Shown one piece after another: positions 5,260-5,614 of a DNA stretch of 5,614 nt. The notes under the pieces are model-generated. The model did no database searches, was not told where the DNA came from, and worked only from the letters and a program-made list of their open reading frames with translations. Every line of letters begins with the position of its first letter. Position 1 is the stretch's first letter. The stretch lies in NCBI GenBank assembly GCA_003161515.1, contig PMOH01000439.1, positions 1-5,614 of the forward strand. The letters are read 5' to 3'. The DNA comes from Deltaproteobacteria bacterium (GTDB lineage Bacteria; Desulfobacterota; Binatia; Binatales; Binataceae). Made by a program: the position numbers and the translations under genes.

Positions 5260-5614
5260 GCGCGCCCGTCTGGCGTAGCGCTTCATACACGACGATCGAT
5301 ACCGCGTTCGAAAGATTCAGGCTGCGCACACCAGCCTCGAAGATCGGTATGCGATAGACCCGATCGGTTCTCTCCGCCAGAAATTCTTTGCCTAGACCTG
5401 ACGTCTCGCCGCCGAAGAACAGGAAATCGCTGCGCTTGTAGTGGGCGTCAAGATAAGACGTCGGACCGTGCGTGGAAAAGAATTTTGATTTTGCTCGCGG
5501 TGAATCGTGATGCTGCTCGGCGAACTGATCCCATCCAGTGTAAGTGCACAAATCCACCAGCGGCCAATAGTCGAGACCGGCGCGCTTGAGGTAGCGATCC
5601 TCGAGCGAGAATCC
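5246..5614 (-). CDS. trmL: tRNA (cytidine/uridine-34 2'-O)-methyltransferase TrmL, 5' end outside the window
   Basis: The visible 122 residues are the C-terminal part of a SPOUT methyltransferase that methylates the ribose of the wobble base in certain tRNAs using S-adenosylmethionine. The reading frame is open to the window edge, where it begins GFSLEDRYLKRAGLDYW, matching the early TrmL region (GF..DD..L.RAGLDY). The SAM-binding knot is present: GGETSGL (68-74 of the visible part), RIPI, then RSLNLSNAVS (97-106) and VVYEALRQ. TrmL proteins are usually 150-160 residues, so about 30-35 N-terminal residues lie beyond 5614. A GTG codon at 5557-5555 could be mistaken for a start, but homology clearly continues upstream of it. 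The gene converges on the zinc-ribbon gene and the two stop regions overlap. Confidence 0.9.
   Translation of the reverse strand, partial: GFSLEDRYLKRAGLDYWPLVDLCTYTGWDQFAEQHHDSPRAKSKFFSTHGPTSYLDAHYKRSDFLFFGGETSGLGKEFLAERTDRVYRIPIFEAGVRSLNLSNAVSIVVYEALRQTGALRTS

Overview
This is a GC-rich bacterial window with an ordinary gene complement and an unusually structured 200-base gap between genes. It holds six protein genes. Five lie on the + strand, and one on the - strand runs off the right edge. High GC at third positions, strong use of GCG/ATC/CTC codons and the style of the CCA enzyme and small zinc-ribbon protein suggest a proteobacterium-like organism (Desulfobacterota, Binatota or Myxococcota type). 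The lineage is a guess from style only; no marker gene fixes it.

Layout. Positions 1-57 are a short leader with a perfect 8-bp hairpin, a TACAAT box and a Shine-Dalgarno-like AGGGG. Positions 58-1380 encode a class II CCA-adding tRNA nucleotidyltransferase with an HD domain. Its TAG stop is followed at once, in the same frame, by the TTG start of a double-ATPase subunit (1381-2841). Two permeases follow (2841-3920 and 3913-4824), joined by 1-base and 8-base overlaps. The last three genes form a BmpA/NupABC-type importer, a family that moves nucleosides or other simple sugars. The tight packing of all four genes suggests one transcript. No substrate-binding lipoprotein is encoded here.

Positions 4825-5025 carry no gene but are full of inverted repeats: a perfect 7-2-7 AT-rich palindrome (4834-4849), a perfect 9-bp hairpin (4852-4874) resembling the one at the window start, a GC-rich hairpin (4879-4909), and a 21-bp imperfect hairpin (4942-4989). 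A small Cys-rich zinc-ribbon protein (5026-5259) follows. Its end overlaps by 14 bases the end of trmL, a SPOUT tRNA 2'-O-methyltransferase on the other strand (5246 to beyond 5614).

Two tRNA-maturation enzymes (CCA addition and wobble-base methylation) therefore flank a probable nucleoside importer. I see no clear novel protein system. The observations most worth checking are the long hairpin before the zinc-ribbon gene, the pair of related palindromes flanking the operon, the in-frame TAG/TTG junction between the nucleotidyltransferase and the ATPase, and the strongly degenerate second ATP site of the ATPase.
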